A DNA stretch of 64,000 nucleotides. Source: Megalonaias nervosa (taxonomy: Eukaryota; Mollusca; Bivalvia; Unionida; Unionidae). The notes beneath the pieces were generated by a model. The model was not told the DNA's origin. It searched no databases and saw only the letters and a program-made list of their open reading frames with translations. Position 1 is the first letter of the stretch, and each line of letters starts with the position of its first letter. Of the stretch, positions 13,057 through 25,884 are shown one piece after another. The stretch is from positions 1 to 64,000 of the forward strand of contig JAECUM010000860.1 of assembly GCA_016617855.1 (NCBI GenBank). The letters run 5' to 3'. The position numbers and the translations under genes were made by a program.

Positions 13057-13409
13057 TACCATACATACTCCATTATAATCATGTCCAACTACAAACAATA
13101 TAGACCCCTATTTGCTATTGCATTATGGCAAAGCAGATCAGGGTCTATGTTTTTTGTTTGACTTATTACTCCTAACAAAGTGCATAATGAATGGCAGATC
13201 TATATTTGTAGTCAAATTGCAGGTCCAACTACAAACAACACAGACCCTTATTTGTCACTGCACAATGCCCCATCATATCAGGGTCTATGTTGTTTGTCTT
13301 ACTTCTTACAAACTGCATAGACCTAGATGTGATGGAGCATTATGCAATGGCAGATCTGGATCTGTGGAGTTTGGAGTTAGACCAGACTTATAAGGTAGTA
13401 TACACGGTA
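13057..13409. mobile_element. Foldback MITE with internal duplication
   Basis: The left end is taccatacatactccattat and the right end cttataaggtagtatacacg then gta, an inverted pair. Inside are two copies of the hairpin made of 'caaacaatatagacccc' and 'gcagatcagggtctatg' type arms. This copy is longer (353 bp) than the roughly 220-bp family norm because one hairpin module is repeated. Confidence 0.7.
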
Positions 13410-15336
13410 TTTCTTCTTTATGCTTTGTACACTATTGTGACAATTTTGTTGGAACATACCTCACTTTGCATGTACACTCACTTATAATGTGCCCTCACTT
13501 CACTTATAATGTTGATCACGTTTATGATGAGGGAGCACTATTTAAGTTGTGAGAACTGGTAAAAACAACCTAACAGTAAAGCTTGTTGAAAATGAAGAAT
13601 CAGTGACTAGAAACGGTATGAAACGGTATGCATTTCAATGGATAAACACCTGTTTACAGTGTTGAAAATTTTAAAAATCCCCATTTTTAAACTCATGAAG
13701 GGACTGTAAAAAACTGAACAATGAATATATTTATCTTCTGAAACAGATACTGCTATTATAAAGTCATTATTCTTAGTCTATCATAAAAGATCAACACAAA
13801 TTAGTTCATCTGCACTGACCAATCTCCACTGACTTAGTATAGTAGTAACAAGCATCTCAGCCACTCACTGCATACATCTACAATACTGTAATGTTACATC
13901 ATATGGAGTGTTACAGTTTGTGACATGTGCCTCTAAACTTGGCATCTGTTGTGGAAAATAAATGCTTCATTTCCTCCATGCATTGTTTAGGGAGAAGAAA
14001 CAGGTTCATGTTTGAACTGTAAATAAATACCTGATATGTAACATTAAACCACTGCAGGGTTTTATTGCTGTTTCTTAGTTGCATCAAATTTTGAAGGACA
14101 GGAAAATGGTCTCCAGTGAAAGTCAAACTGAACTGCTTGCATTCCACAGCTTTCAATTAATTTCTTTTTTCATTTTTAATACATCCACACATAATGAAAT
14201 TCATGTATTTAAAATATATTTACTAATTCTTTCATTAATTTACATCTTAGAAGAGTTGACTTCAGTTATGTGTGCTGCTAATTCAAGAGAGACATGCAAA
14301 AACATCCAAATAATTTGAATGAGTCCTACCTTTCTATGGGCCGATATACCCTGACGTGCCGCAATTACAGATTATTATCATGTCAGTGACTGTCATTTTT
14401 CAAGTAGTCAAGTTACAGCAATGATGGCTGTTTTATTACTAACAAGAATTACATGATGTCAGTGATGTACCATACATTCTTTTACTTTTAAATGGGAATG
14501 GGCAATTGGAAAATTCTTGGCCTTTTCTATCAAGTTCAGAAAGAAACCACTGAGAACTATATTTGGAACTACTTTTATTCATTTGGCACACTATGGCGAC
14601 AGGAGACATAGTCACAACCAGTGCACTGACTGCCTTTTCTGTTGCAACATATCTGGTACACTCCGTCCGTGGCGGATCACCAAAACCATCAAATTTATTT
14701 GTATCCCTGCAACAACTTCCATAGATACTTCTCAACTTGATGTAGATGGCCAAGCGATGTTTCAAATTGGGGAATGGGTTGATGGATATGATTACTTTTA
14801 CCTGTTGTTACTAATCAAAGTTTTAGTCATCTACTTTGTCGAGTTACAAGTTACCAGAAATTCTTTAGCATGTCAATTTCATGCTAACTGCACACTAATT
14901 TTACCTGGACTTTAACTGTGAATTAAACCATTGGACTGGCACTAATGAGAATAAGAATGATTATCTAGTAAGCAAACAAAAAGACTTGTCTATGTATCAA
15001 ACATAAGTAAGCACACTCATATCACAAGATTTCTTGTTTGCAATAGTCATAGTACATTGTTCTTAATAATTCAAATAATTTACGCATCTATTAAAGTGAG
15101 ATACGGCAGATGATGGTGCGAACAAAATGCCAGGGACTGGAAGTAAATCAAAGATACTAAGCATGACTATTCAGATCGATAAAAAAGTAACTTGGCCATT
15201 TGACTTACGCACTATGGATGAATGGTGTTTTGATGCATTTATAAAGAATTACAGCTGAATCAAAGTTGTATCCATAAATTGTTCTTAATTCTGGTAAAAT
15301 ACAATAGATCCATGTAAAAAAAAATTAAGTCACAAT
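13410..15336. other. Downstream of the TRPV stop; probable 3' UTR and intergenic sequence
   Basis: The TRPV transcript runs leftward from its stop at 15337. The first canonical AATAAA on the minus strand that I find is at 14694-14699 (plus-strand tttatt), implying a 3' UTR of about 640 nt. An upstream variant near 15240 could also serve. Two minus-strand open frames (14439-14765 and 13911-14156) look somewhat protein-like but match nothing I recognise. Confidence 0.4.
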
Positions 15337-16275
15337 TCAAAGTTCACTTTCATGCACCTCAGCGCTTACATTCTCCAATAAATTATCTCTTGAAGAAGAG
15401 GGGTTAACTCTATCTTTTCGTTCTTTTGATCTGTGCTCGCTTTCTGAAGACTTGTCCCTATGCTTCTTTTTCTCATGTTTTTTTTTCTTTTTCTTAGATC
15501 GTCTGTGTGGACTCCCATGATCAACAAGTGAGTCTCCTGATCTGTCAATGGGTGACTCAGTCTCCAGGAAGGATAGTTCTGAATTATGTGACATTTCATT
15601 CTCACGGCTGTGATGTACATGAGTATCCTGCCTATCTGAATGTGTACCGCTGTTCACATCATTGGCTGTACTATTGTTCACAACAATGTTTGTACTATTG
15701 TTCACACTACTCGCTTTTGCTTCTAACACTGATTTATATTCTAAGTCTGAAACTTTGTTCTTTTCAGTCTCTTGAATTAAACTAATTTTCCTAACAGAAG
15801 ATTCTGCCTCTTTTGAAATATCAAGGTCAAATGCTTGAGTTTCTTCTTCTGTGCCTACAGTTAATGGATAGATTTTGTTAATGAAAGACATCTGCTTACC
15901 AAATTTGGGACTAGTTTTAGGAGTTCCATTTGGCTTTTTCACGTACTTACGTATCATTCGAGGTTTTCCATTTGGAATCAAAGATGCAGAATCACGTTTT
16001 ACTTCTCCACGTGCTGAAATATTATTTTGATGAGCATTTCGTGGGCTAATGTTCTCAATGACTCCTGGATCCTGAATGAATGCTGTTCCTTTAGTTAAAT
16101 CGATATCCTTCTCCCAAGCTAGCTGTGCCGTTATTGATGTAAATTTTAAATCTTCATCCGAGTCTGAATCGCCTCCATCACCAGGCTTTCTATCAACTGG
16201 ACGAAGTTTAAAGGGACCAGAGTCTCCTGTTTTCTTCTGTAATTTGGACTGGCGAATAATCTCTCGTCCCAATCT
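15337..16275 (-). CDS. TRPV: TRPV-type channel, last coding exon (C-terminal tail)
   Basis: This exon follows the acceptor ttttaattttgcag and begins in phase 0 with RLGREIIRQSKLQKK. It continues the conserved 'NWK|RLGREI' segment from the exon at 18057-18260. It encodes 312 residues and a TGA stop at 15337-15339. Beyond the first 15 residues it is a low-complexity, intracellular-type tail. There is an acidic patch (GDGGDSDSDED), a conserved-looking ITAQLAWEKDIDL stretch, Asn/Ser-rich sequence and a lysine tract (SKKKKKKHEKKKHRDK) near the end. No enzymatic domain is visible. The lysine tract could bind acidic lipids or proteins (inference). The residues at the exon junction and the phase match make it part of the channel gene. 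The function of the tail itself is unknown. Confidence 0.88.
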   Translation of the reverse strand, partial: RLGREIIRQSKLQKKTGDSGPFKLRPVDRKPGDGGDSDSDEDLKFTSITAQLAWEKDIDLTKGTAFIQDPGVIENISPRNAHQNNISARGEVKRDSASLIPNGKPRMIRKYVKKPNGTPKTSPKFGKQMSFINKIYPLTVGTEEETQAFDLDISKEAESSVRKISLIQETEKNKVSDLEYKSVLEAKASSVNNSTNIVVNNSTANDVNSGTHSDRQDTHVHHSRENEMSHNSELSFLETESPIDRSGDSLVDHGSPHRRSKKKKKKHEKKKHRDKSSESEHRSKERKDRVNPSSSRDNLLENVSAEVHESEL

Positions 16276-18056
16276 CTGCAAAATTAAAATCAACTAATAG
16301 ACAATGCAGTAAAATGGGAAAGATCTGTGTTAGAGACTCACCACCATCAAAAGCGCTTCACCTTAAAGTGTTTCTTTTTGAGGATTATTCCATAGAGAAA
16401 ATCAAATAAAACAGAAGTTGTTGTCTGAATATTGTTCTGATTGTTAATTTTCATTTAACAGGAAATTGAAAACATCTAAACAACTAAATTTTCAAAAACT
16501 GGTCTTCTCAAAAGGAACTTAAGTGCCATGATCTGTAGTCTGGGCAACCCAGACGTAAGTCACCAATTCCAACCTGTCTCATTAGCTTTTTTCTTCAGGA
16601 TACAATGGCACCAAAACATGGCTGACACATTTCAAATAGACATTTGCTTGGATAGCAGATACTACAAGAGAATGAGTTTATAAGTCCTAAATCAATCCAA
16701 TGAAAGTGAGAACTTCAAAAACTCTCAAACTTTACATCTTAAAATATGCAGCATAATAATTTGATCATCATTTTGTCTTACATGCCTTCTTCGTCACAAA
16801 AAGTAATTTTGATTCCATTTACTATATTAATGTCTGAGGCCAAAAAATATATTACATATTCAGAAAATAAAACCAAAAATGTATGTGTTGTTAACTTGTG
16901 CACACTTTGTACAACAAGGTAACTTTGTACTCTAAGGTTATTTGATCTGATCAAAAGCCAACTTTCTTTACATACTCAACAACTCTTACTCAAAGTTGAA
17001 CAATTTTGCCATGCTGTAATTTTAATCTCTATTAGAATCGTGAACCTATCAGAATATTCCTACCACATATTTTTACTTATAAGTTAGGTCCAACTGCAAA
17101 ACAACATAGAACCTGGTCTGTCATTGCATCCAGCACCAGAAGATCAGAATATATGTTGCTTGTTCTATTCATTACTCCAAACAAACTGCAGAGACACAAA
17201 TCTGCTGGCGCATTATGTGATGGCAGATATGGGTCTGTGAATTTTGCAGTTGGTCTCCACTTATAAGCGAGTATATACAGTATTTCTACTTCTTCTACAA
17301 ATAGGATAGGCTTCAGTAATGATGATTTTGTCCAAGCAACAGTAGTGATGCTGATTTTGTCCAAATACTGTAAACTAGTTTTTGGTATTTGAGCATTTTT
17401 GGAGTCTGAGCATGAGCTCAAGTTTCATGACGAAAAAGTTTGAAGAATCCCTGACCCTGGCTTTACTACATATGTACAAACTCCCACTTTCTCCCTCCAA
17501 CTGCGAGTTTTAAATACCTTTATGATTGCTTGGTTTGTAACAACAACTTTTTCATTCTGCGGCAACAAGGATTAAAATACAATCATAATATGTTTCATTT
17601 TCCTTAAAATAGTTATGCCAAATCTCAGGGGAAATCTGGTGAACTTCCTCAAGTTTGAGGATTTGCTCAGTTATTTTTTTAAAAAAGAACCTTCTCCAAA
17701 TTTTAAATTTTAAAACAAATAAAAGTGAAGTTGTGTCCATTCATTATTTCTTCTCCTGACAAAAATATGGACATTGTATGAAGTATCATAATGTAAATAA
17801 ACAATGTAAAATATCAATTTGATGAGAATTTGAGAACATTTAAGTGAAACTGGGACTAGGTGTCACTTGGAAATGTTTTGGTTGGGAGGGAGAGGATAAA
17901 AGGACTCAATTAACCTTTGATGGACTGGCAACACATCTTTTATTTTTCATTACTTCAAGCAAATGAAATGGATAAGTTTCAACCTAATTTCTCATTTCTG
18001 CTCTGGCAGTCTTTGAAAAGGATGAAAATTTCCTGTTAATGGCAATTGAATCTCAC
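16276..18056 (-). other. TRPV intron (1,781 bp)
   Basis: Bounded by GT (plus-strand ac at 18055-18056) and AG (plus-strand ct at 16276-16277). It contains a foldback MITE at 17061-17282; otherwise AT-rich and unassigned. Confidence 0.85.
17061..17282. mobile_element. Foldback MITE, near full length
   Basis: The ends are taccacatatttttacttat and ataagcgagtatatacagta, an imperfect inverted pair. Inside each end is ggtccaactgcaaa / ttttgcagttggtc. Two further inverted modules fill the interior (catagaacctggtctgtcat... and gtgatggcagatatgggtct). It has no coding capacity. The family recurs at 12394, 13057, 39687, 46703, 51330 and 55715. Confidence 0.75.
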
Positions 18057-18260
18057 CTTCCAGTTTACTATGGCTGTCTTCCGTATCTTAGCTTTTGTTT
18101 TAGGTGATGTTTTAATAACGACAAGAGCTCGTAACTCTTCCCTCTTGGCACCATCCTCATTCTTGGCTGGTCCTGCCATCTTTACAGAGTACTCTCTCTG
18201 GAACTTAAGTAACTGTTTTTTTGAAAATCCTCTCTCCAACACCACTACTATTTTAGCCCA
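18057..18260 (-). CDS. TRPV: TRPV-type channel, post-S6 cytosolic exon
   Basis: 204 nt (68 codons) in phase 0 on both sides, between acceptor tatttcag and donor gtgaga. It starts WAKIVVVLERGFSKKQLLKF, the continuation of 'EKEWRKQ' from the S6 exon, and ends KTKAKIRKTAIVNWK. The segments WAKIVxxLER, REYSVKM and ALVVIKTSxKTKAKxRKxAxxNWK match the conserved post-S6 region of invertebrate TRPV channels. By impression they are nearer the Inactive/OSM-9 branch than Nanchung/OCR, but I would not fix the subfamily without a tree. This cytosolic region lies between the pore-forming S6 and the long tail. Confidence 0.92.
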
Positions 18261-18594
18261 CTGAAATAGTATTGAAATTCATATAAAATTTACAAATGAT
18301 TATATTTCTATATTAACCTGAAGCTGGTGATCAAACAAAATATATTTTATTCAGCACTGATAAACTAGAAATGTGTCATTCAATGATGAGTGTGTCTACC
18401 CAAAGCAATCTTAATAACTAGAAGTTTAGAAATGTGTCCATATGATAAACATAACTGGTGGATCCTCCCCACCACAAAAGAATCAAACAACTTTCTTTAG
18501 AACTAGCTGGTTAAAATTATGCCCTGAAAATGCTCACAGTGCAAAGCTTCTGACAGCTTCATCCTCTTGGCTGCCATAGCAGATTCCATCCTAC

Positions 18595-18803
18595 TGTACT
18601 ATACTGACAACAATGTTATTTCCTCTGTGCTATACTGACAACAATGTTATTTCCTCCATACTATATTGACAACAATGTTATTTCCACTGTGCTATACTGA
18701 CAACAATGTTATTTCCTCTGTACTATACTGACAACAATTGTATTTCCACTGTGCTATACTGACAACAATGTTATTTCCTCTGTACTATATTGACAACAAT
18801 GTT
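18595..18803. repeat. 31-bp minisatellite, about seven copies
   Basis: The unit is tgctatactgacaacaatgt followed by tatttcctctg. Copies alternate between 'cctctg' and 'ccactg' variants, suggesting local duplication of pairs. Confidence 0.9.
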
Positions 18804-21800
18804 AAAAACCTGCTGCGATGCATTTGATGAATTGAAAATATCCAAAGAGGTTCAAAAGTTATATTCCAAAGGATTCAAGTCAAAGAATTATATTTTGACT
18901 TTAAGGAAGGGGACACAGCTATGGTACATGACACAATATCTAGCCATAATATAAGCTTGGCTAAAGTTTGATTAAAATATCTTCTGAGGTTCAAAGTTGT
19001 GCCCCAAATAAGAATACCAGTGACAGAATTATATTTTCTCTTGCTGTGACTTTGACCTTGAGCCAGGTGTGTGTGTGTGTCTGTGTGTGTGTGTGTTGCA
19101 ATGATACATGACAGGCCATCTAGTCTTGATATATAGGTTGATGAATGTTCATCAAAATCTCTCCAACCATTACAAAGTTATTGAGGAGCAAATGTAAAAA
19201 GTCAGATCTACACCTGTATGGATGAACAAGGCTAGAGCACAACATGTCAGATTCAGTATAGATATACACAGAGATCTCTCTCTCAAGAAGGATATTTTTT
19301 ATAAAACAAATTAATGAAGTTGTCTCCCTCACATTTAGATCTCCCTAACAATAAGGGAAATGTATCCCATAATTGTAAGGTCTATAATTTATACAACCTT
19401 TTAAGTAAAATCCTCACACTTCATGCTGACCTCAATTATCAAAAGTTATACATTTACACAAGTGAAAACAGGTTGCAGGAATATTTTACACAGAAAATGG
19501 CAGCAAAACTGAAATTCATAAGTATTATATTCACTCTTCTGACATTGAATCTCCGTGTCAAGTAAATTCTCAGTGACTGTCTTGAAGACTTTAAATTTTT
19601 GTGAATGAAATGCATCACATAATTTACACAGTATTGGCCCTAAGGCTAAGGGCTGTCATAAGGGACCTGTAATAATGGTAACTGAGTCAGGATTGCCAAA
19701 GGCAATGCTCATCCAGGGTGCCATTTCACCAGCGCAAACTTGTGATAGCTCTGGTAAGGCTGTAATGTTTACGTATGTATACAGTTAGATTTAGTTTACC
19801 ACCTGTAAATGTTTACAAAATTAGTAATGTACGTGCATGTGGTGGTCTAACTGTAATAACCCTAATTGTAAAAAATTAATCCTGTCATAATCATGGTGAT
19901 ATATTACATACAGCAAATGAAACAATCACAAGCTGAACTTGGTACTGCATACACATATACTGTCGAAGATTTCCATAGTCAGCTTTAAGCCTGAAGTTCA
20001 GATCACAGAAAAAGTTTAGTGACCTTGTCTTGAATAACTGCATTGTTTTAGATACTGGTATATGGCACAGCCTTCACTGGCAGCTTTCAATATGGACTCT
20101 CTAATGCTTGATAATATTAATAATAATAATAATAATAATAATGGTAATAATAATAAATTACATGCATTGACAGATTTGAAATAAATATAAAAAACTGATG
20201 CCAAAAAGTTTTATTTCAATGTTCTAGGAATGCATGACGCATGAGAAGGCATGAGTTACACACAGGTGGAAAGTTTACTAAATCATAAAGGTTTTGTGAA
20301 AATGGTAAATAGGACTAGGCAGACGTAAAACTAGTCATGCGGGCACAAAAAAATGTGCATTTCAGTGTAATATTATACTGTTAAAATAATCTGAAACAAG
20401 AATTGGTTTTGTATTTACTCATCGTTTTGATCAGTGTGCACCTAATTTAACAATACCATAAGCCAAAGAGCATGCAATTACCCACAATACCAAGTATCAC
20501 ATGTTTTCACCTGAAAAACAAGAGTTCCAAGAAACATTAATGTCTTGCCTTTCTAATCTACAGTCTACTGCCTTTCTGGCTGTTTCTTTTAATGACAATG
20601 AATTCCCTTTTCATGCAGAGTAAGGTTATATTAAAGTATACTTTTAGGATGGGCCTGTGAATGGTTTCTACATTACTGTATTTACGGCATGTTTTCGGAC
20701 AGCAACAAATAATTACTTTTTTTGTCATCCGAATACATATTAAATTCTTTAATTACGTGTCCGAAAACAAATGGGAAGATAAATTTGTGCCCCTCCCCCA
20801 ATCCGTAACGAAGTTACCGTTAGCTCACATGACGAAGTGCTGCCATAAGGTAAAACAAGTATTTTGTCTAACACCACGGAAAGGATAATGAATGAAAAAC
20901 AGGCATTACTTGCCTATTTTGTCTATTTGATACATGTCCATCCACCAGAAAACGCAGCCATATATGTATTAGAGCCACGATTATGTGCGCATTTTCCAAA
21001 AGAACCACCATATTAGTAATCTTGCAATCCACAGTTTAACCCTCTGCTAATCAGTGATCAATAAAATCTACCTTACAAACTTATGCAAGCTTTATGTCTG
21101 TGTAATTAAGATATTAATACAAACTAAATAAAAAGATTTTGGAATTATAATTCTGAAGATATTTATGACAGAAACATTTTAGTATCGAGAGTAGAAATAC
21201 CGGTACATGTATGATGGCTAATCTTAGAGCACCTAGGGTGAGAGGCTCCATATGGGATGAGTGTTGTACGCATGCCTAGGAAGGGTAAAAATAAAAAACA
21301 AGTTGCAATATATGAGTCGGCATGATTAATATGTTGGTATTTTTTAAAATATAGGTGATCTATTTGTTGTGGTTCTCTCTTCTTTTTGCTCCACCTAGTT
21401 GAGGGTAGCTTCAAAATGAGCAGAGCTTGCCAACTTGAAACAATCGACTGCTCAAAGATTGTTTTGATGCATGTTGGTTGATGCATGTTGGAGATTTCAA
21501 GGTGTCTAGGTGATAATTATTAATAATATAATTTGTGGGATTTCTTTGACAGGTGTGTTCGTAAATAAAAGGAAGCCATCTGGATTTTGTTAAAAGAGCA
21601 CAGGATGTACCGAACATGTAGCACCCACAATCAATATTTATTGTCTACAAAGAGGTTTATTACCTGTAGAACAATAACTATAAAAGGGTAATTCCAGCCT
21701 TTGTTACCACCGTATAATTCTGCATTAAATTTCAAGCTATTGTACCAACTGTCAAAGTTGTGGCTAATCAGACAATCAGGATTGGGGCTGAAATTTAAGT

Positions 21801-22791
21801 GTCACAGGGCTGTGCCATGCTGGCTCTATCCATGCACTGAATTAGCTTCCTTCTTCTCCTGGTGGCATCGTACTGGCAAATCCCAATTATGATAATATCT
21901 GGATGAACACTCTAGTATAGTAAAAAGTCACACGAATCATGAAGGCATTCAATACCAATTATTTCAGCAATGGTGTCAATTCATAGAATTTGATTCTACA
22001 TACCTTTAAGTGGCAAGTTTTCAATTCATTTGGATTCTTATACATCCACATTCCTTTTAAAGGTCATTATTTCAATGCCCCGAGAAGTGCATATGGCAAA
22101 ATCAATGTTAAAGTACGTAGACATTTTTGGACAAAATGAACCTAAAAATGTGATCCAGTACAATCCAGATTGAATGTCACATGCTGTGATGTCACAATGA
22201 ATGTACGCATATTGATAAACAAATTCGTACTACCCTATACTGTGACAATTCCACTCTAAGTGCTCTTTTCTTGACCCAAGTCTGGTACATGGCCACCATT
22301 GTAAAAGACCGTAGAGACCGATAATTTTCATTGGGAAGATTCTTGATGACAGTTAAGGTGCAGATCATTCAAAAATCAAGACTGAATAGACTCTGGTTAA
22401 AAAAGGGTAGTGTTAGATTTTAAAAGAACGATTTACATTTAATTGAAAATGAGTAAATGCGATTATTTGACCTATGTGATTTGTACTATAGTCTACATTC
22501 CTCAGATTGCTTCTGTAATTTCTTTATGTACTAAACTTTTGTGCACTAAGATGGATTTTAATTGAATATGCTGTAAGTTCATCTTCTGTATTGTTAAACT
22601 GTACATTATTTCTTCTTAACACACAATTTATACAAGTCCATGCAAGATTTTCTCATTCAAACTCTTGTAAATGTTGGTGAATGATTTAAACAAGAAATTC
22701 AAAAGCAGACAAGTTCATATTTAAATGAAAAATGATGCTATGGTTCTTTTCATTTTAATTTTAGTTGGTGTGAGAAGGCCGGTGATTTAAG

Positions 22792-22917
22792 TTACTGAAT
22801 CGCATCTTCTGAAGTCCAGTCAACAGACTGATCGAAGACAGAATGTATCATTTCAAATGGCAATTTTTTCTTATAACATTCTTCAAAGCATGACTTTATC
22901 TTTTTTATTGATAACAG
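22792..22917 (-). pseudogene. Short unrecognised coding-like fragment
   Basis: A 41-codon open stretch on the minus strand ends in TAA and has ordinary protein composition. It includes SCFEECYKKKLPFEMIHSVF and then DQSVDWTSEDAIQ before the stop. It lies in the TRPV intron on the same strand, has no good acceptor site and no start codon in context. It could be a remnant of a transposon protein or of a retrocopy. I do not recognise the family. Confidence 0.3.
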
Positions 22918-23227
22918 CAATTACATATTAGGTCAAATCTGTGGATAACATGATGTTGATTATTTTATGCAATCATGTATACAATAATTTACAACTAAAT
23001 ATGTAGTTCATTTATCCTCCTATATCTCCCTCTCTTGCTCTAAAAAAAATTGTTACTTAGTCACGCACAAAGTTAACATAAAGTCTTTTGGACTTTCTAT
23101 ACTTTGTGAATGATTAGGTAAAAATATATACACTTTGATAAATACCCAACTATAATCATTTAATCCCATATTAACTGTGCCAGATTGCAGGCATACATAA
23201 CTTTTGGAAGTAATTGAGTTGTGTTAC

Positions 23228-23389
23228 CTGTTTCCTCCATTCCTTCTCAGACTTAGAGATGACCTGTTGATACGTGTTTCCCATCATGGCAATCAACATG
23301 TTGAGAAGTAGGATTGGGACCAAAATCATGAAGGCAGCAAACACCAGCTTCGTCAGTAATGCATACCTTGTCAGGTCAAAGTCGGAGTA
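23228..23389 (-). CDS. TRPV: TRPV-type channel, S6 exon
   Basis: 162 nt (54 codons), phase 0 on both sides, between acceptor tattatttcag and donor gtaaca. It reads [20 protein letters not shown], then [20 protein letters not shown], then [14 protein letters not shown]. The [14 protein letters not shown] motif at the end of S6 is diagnostic for TRPV channels. The TM segment spans roughly residues 14-38 of the exon and forms the inner pore and lower gate (family knowledge). The next residues are the start of the cytosolic tail. It joins 'LGEFT' from 46547-46644 on its upstream side. Confidence 0.96.
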
Positions 23390-23604
23390 CTGAAATAATA
23401 AATTGCATCTAGTACCAGCCTGCAGTCTTATTATTATTTCCATAATATTCCACATAATGACTCTATTGAGTTTTAAAATAATAAAGTCTTTCTGAGATTC
23501 CACGTTTCAGTTAATTTATATTCATAAGTGGATTCTGAATGTAAACAACAGACTAAGAAGAAAGTGATGACGGCAAATTAGCCAAAATACATATAATCTC
23601 AGAA

Positions 23605-23611
<7 letters not shown>

Positions 23612-23652
<41 letters not shown>
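23612..23652. repeat. (AT)n microsatellite
   Basis: About 40 bases of perfect AT, 220 bases upstream (in gene orientation) of the S6 exon. Confidence 0.95.
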
Positions 23653-23654
<2 letters not shown>

Positions 23655-24502
23655 GTTTCATTTGTTTTATGTATTGAATATTGTCATGCTTTATCAAAAT
23701 CGAGTTCTCGTTAATAAAATTTATGTTGCATTTTTGGCACAATTTATACTTCAAAGTATTAATCATGAATATAAGAAACTCCAACTCGGGTTTACTCAAA
23801 CTTAATTTTTGTCACAATTAAGTCATTCAAGTTGCCTGGTTCTTTTCATTAAAATTATTCTTAGATGAAATTAATTTAGGGGTGTACATATGTAAATGAT
23901 ACATGTACACAAAAAATATAAAATGCTGGTTGGATGGTTGGTTTTCAATGGCACTAATGTGATACATTATTGGCTATATCATGGAAATAGATATCTCATG
24001 GACAATCCATGATTTGGATCTTTGAGAATTTTTTTTAAGGTTTGTTGATCTGGTCTTTCTCTTAAACAACTGTATTTCAGTGAGTAAACTACATATATCG
24101 ATACAAGCTAAAATCAGTCACTAAATTACTCTGTAAGAGAATCGTATCATAGCTATGTGTGGATGAAACATCTGCAAAAACAATACACTGGAAAATAAGA
24201 CGTCACTTTTGAATGACAAAGTAGATAATAAATGCACAATAACACAATACATACAACAAGACTGAAGATTCATGAAAGATACAACAAACAAGACCAAAGA
24301 TTCATGAAAGATACAACTAACAAGTCTGAAGATTCATGAAGGACACAACTAACAAGTCTAAAGACTTGTCCAAAAATGAAAGTTTCAATAGATTCATGGC
24401 AAATGAAAAATCTTTGTATATTTTGAAAAGAGTGCAGAATTTTGGAATTAATACAATTGGTGACTACAGGAATGAGAAGACAACATGATATACTGTAAAG
24501 AC

Positions 24503-24585
24503 AAGAGGCCCAAGGGTGTCTGAGATCACTTACCCGGCTGACATCCGCCAAGAGCAATTGACCAAGAAATCTGAGTTAGTAAGAT
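24503..24585. repeat. Dispersed mollusc-type repeat fragment
   Basis: The motif acaagaggcccaagggtgtc, then tgagatcacttacc, resembles a head motif I recall from bivalve genomes. It is also similar to the starts of the composite elements at 34048 and 36407. Only a fragment is present. Confidence 0.4.
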
Positions 24586-25343
24586 GCTTTAATTACTTCC
24601 ACTATTGTTGATTATATATGTTATGAAAATATATGTTATGTTTTAAGGTCTACCTATTTTTGTTTCCACATTTTTATTTATTGAAACATATGCATAATTT
24701 GTGCTATATTCAGGACTGCATGGTGCAATGCAATACGGCACTCATTATATCTTTTTGGTACCATCGACAATCATGCTTATACATCAAGCATACATGTTTA
24801 TATGTATGCATATATGTATATATGTGTATGTGCATAAATGCAAGTGAATATGGGCAGCTGTGTATACATGTATTTCTTCATTACCACTGTGATCATTGGA
24901 ATGCAATGTGACACCTAGTCTTAAGGTGTTCACATGATTTCATCTTGAATCAGAACTCCATATTTAGCTGACCTGTATTGAAATTATTTAGTGCATAGCT
25001 TTACTACTGTATCAAGTATTTGTTTCAACTTTAACTATACCATTTCCCCCAGCTGCACGCTAAATTAACCAGCAAATTATCTCGATCTCGAGAAACTTGC
25101 AAGCATGACCACATCTATTGTTTTCTTTATTTTCTTCACACTATTACTCTTTTTTTTCTCCCTCTATGCACAATGTCAATAACAATGTTTTGTACAGATT
25201 CTTATATATGATTTTACCAAATCTTGTCTTCAGAGAGAATGGTGAACAGCTACCACATAATACAACCCCTAATAATAACGGATTACTCCATAATGCAGTA
25301 CAGAATCTCCATCTGGATATTCAACAATTGTTCAATGTTTAGT

Positions 25344-25679
25344 AGTGAGTGTGTGTGTGTATGCGTGATTTGGATTTTTAACATAGCTTTAAAAAAATTT
25401 CACTCATATCGCTATGATACCTGCAGTGTGGCAGTCTATAGTGATGTCTAACACAGGGGCATCATACTGCAGACATGTAGCATGATGTGCCACCCAGTCA
25501 CAATTATAATCCTGACACCAGGCCGCTGACCAGTCCTAACACTAACTGAGTGCTGAGCACCTAGTGAGGCAGCCATGAGCACCATTTTTTAAAAATCTCT
25601 GGTATGATGGCTTTGGTTCACACTCATGACCTCCTACATCTTGAGGCAGATGCTCTAACCACTAGGCCAACAGAGTGGA
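25344..25679 (-). mobile_element. SINE-B copy with 11-bp TSD
   Basis: On the minus strand it starts with a tRNA-like head: ccactctgttggcctagtgg, then ttagagcatctgcctc, an A box. A degenerate B box follows (ggtcatgagtgtgaacc). The body is conserved with the other four copies, and the 3' tail is (AC)n (GT on the plus strand). Perfect 11-bp repeats caatgtttagt flank it at 25333-25343 and 25680-25690. Confidence 0.9.
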
Positions 25680-25884
25680 CAATGTTTAGTGGTAATGGCA
25701 TGAAAAATCAACATCACAAATACGTCTTGAAATATGTTTTATACGCGGCTCAATACAATGTTGCTTCTCAAGAACACTCCATTCATTTTAATGATTTCAT
25801 TCACACCAACTCTTTGTGGGGACATTACTGAAACAAACCAGGACCTATTGATGGTTAAATGAAATTTCTTTACTTCATTTAGAT

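Larger units (their letters stand above)
18261..23227 (-). other. TRPV intron (4,967 bp)
   Basis: It holds a 31-bp minisatellite (18595-18803), a GT-rich run near 19068-19096, and an old dispersed repeat around 18890-19210 ('ggtacatgacacaatatct... gatacatgacaggccatct'). There is an AAT run at 20117-20155 and a small open fragment at 22792-22917. The rest is unassigned. Confidence 0.8.

Noticed and set aside
13911..14156. 81-codon minus frame with protein-like text (FTGDHFPVLQNLMQLRN)
   Set aside because: A plausible donor (catatcag|gtattt) lies inside, but there is no family match and the region is downstream of the TRPV stop. Not enough to call an exon.
14439..14765. 108-codon minus frame overlapping a 132-codon plus frame
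   Set aside because: Likely part of the TRPV 3' UTR. Neither strand shows a domain.
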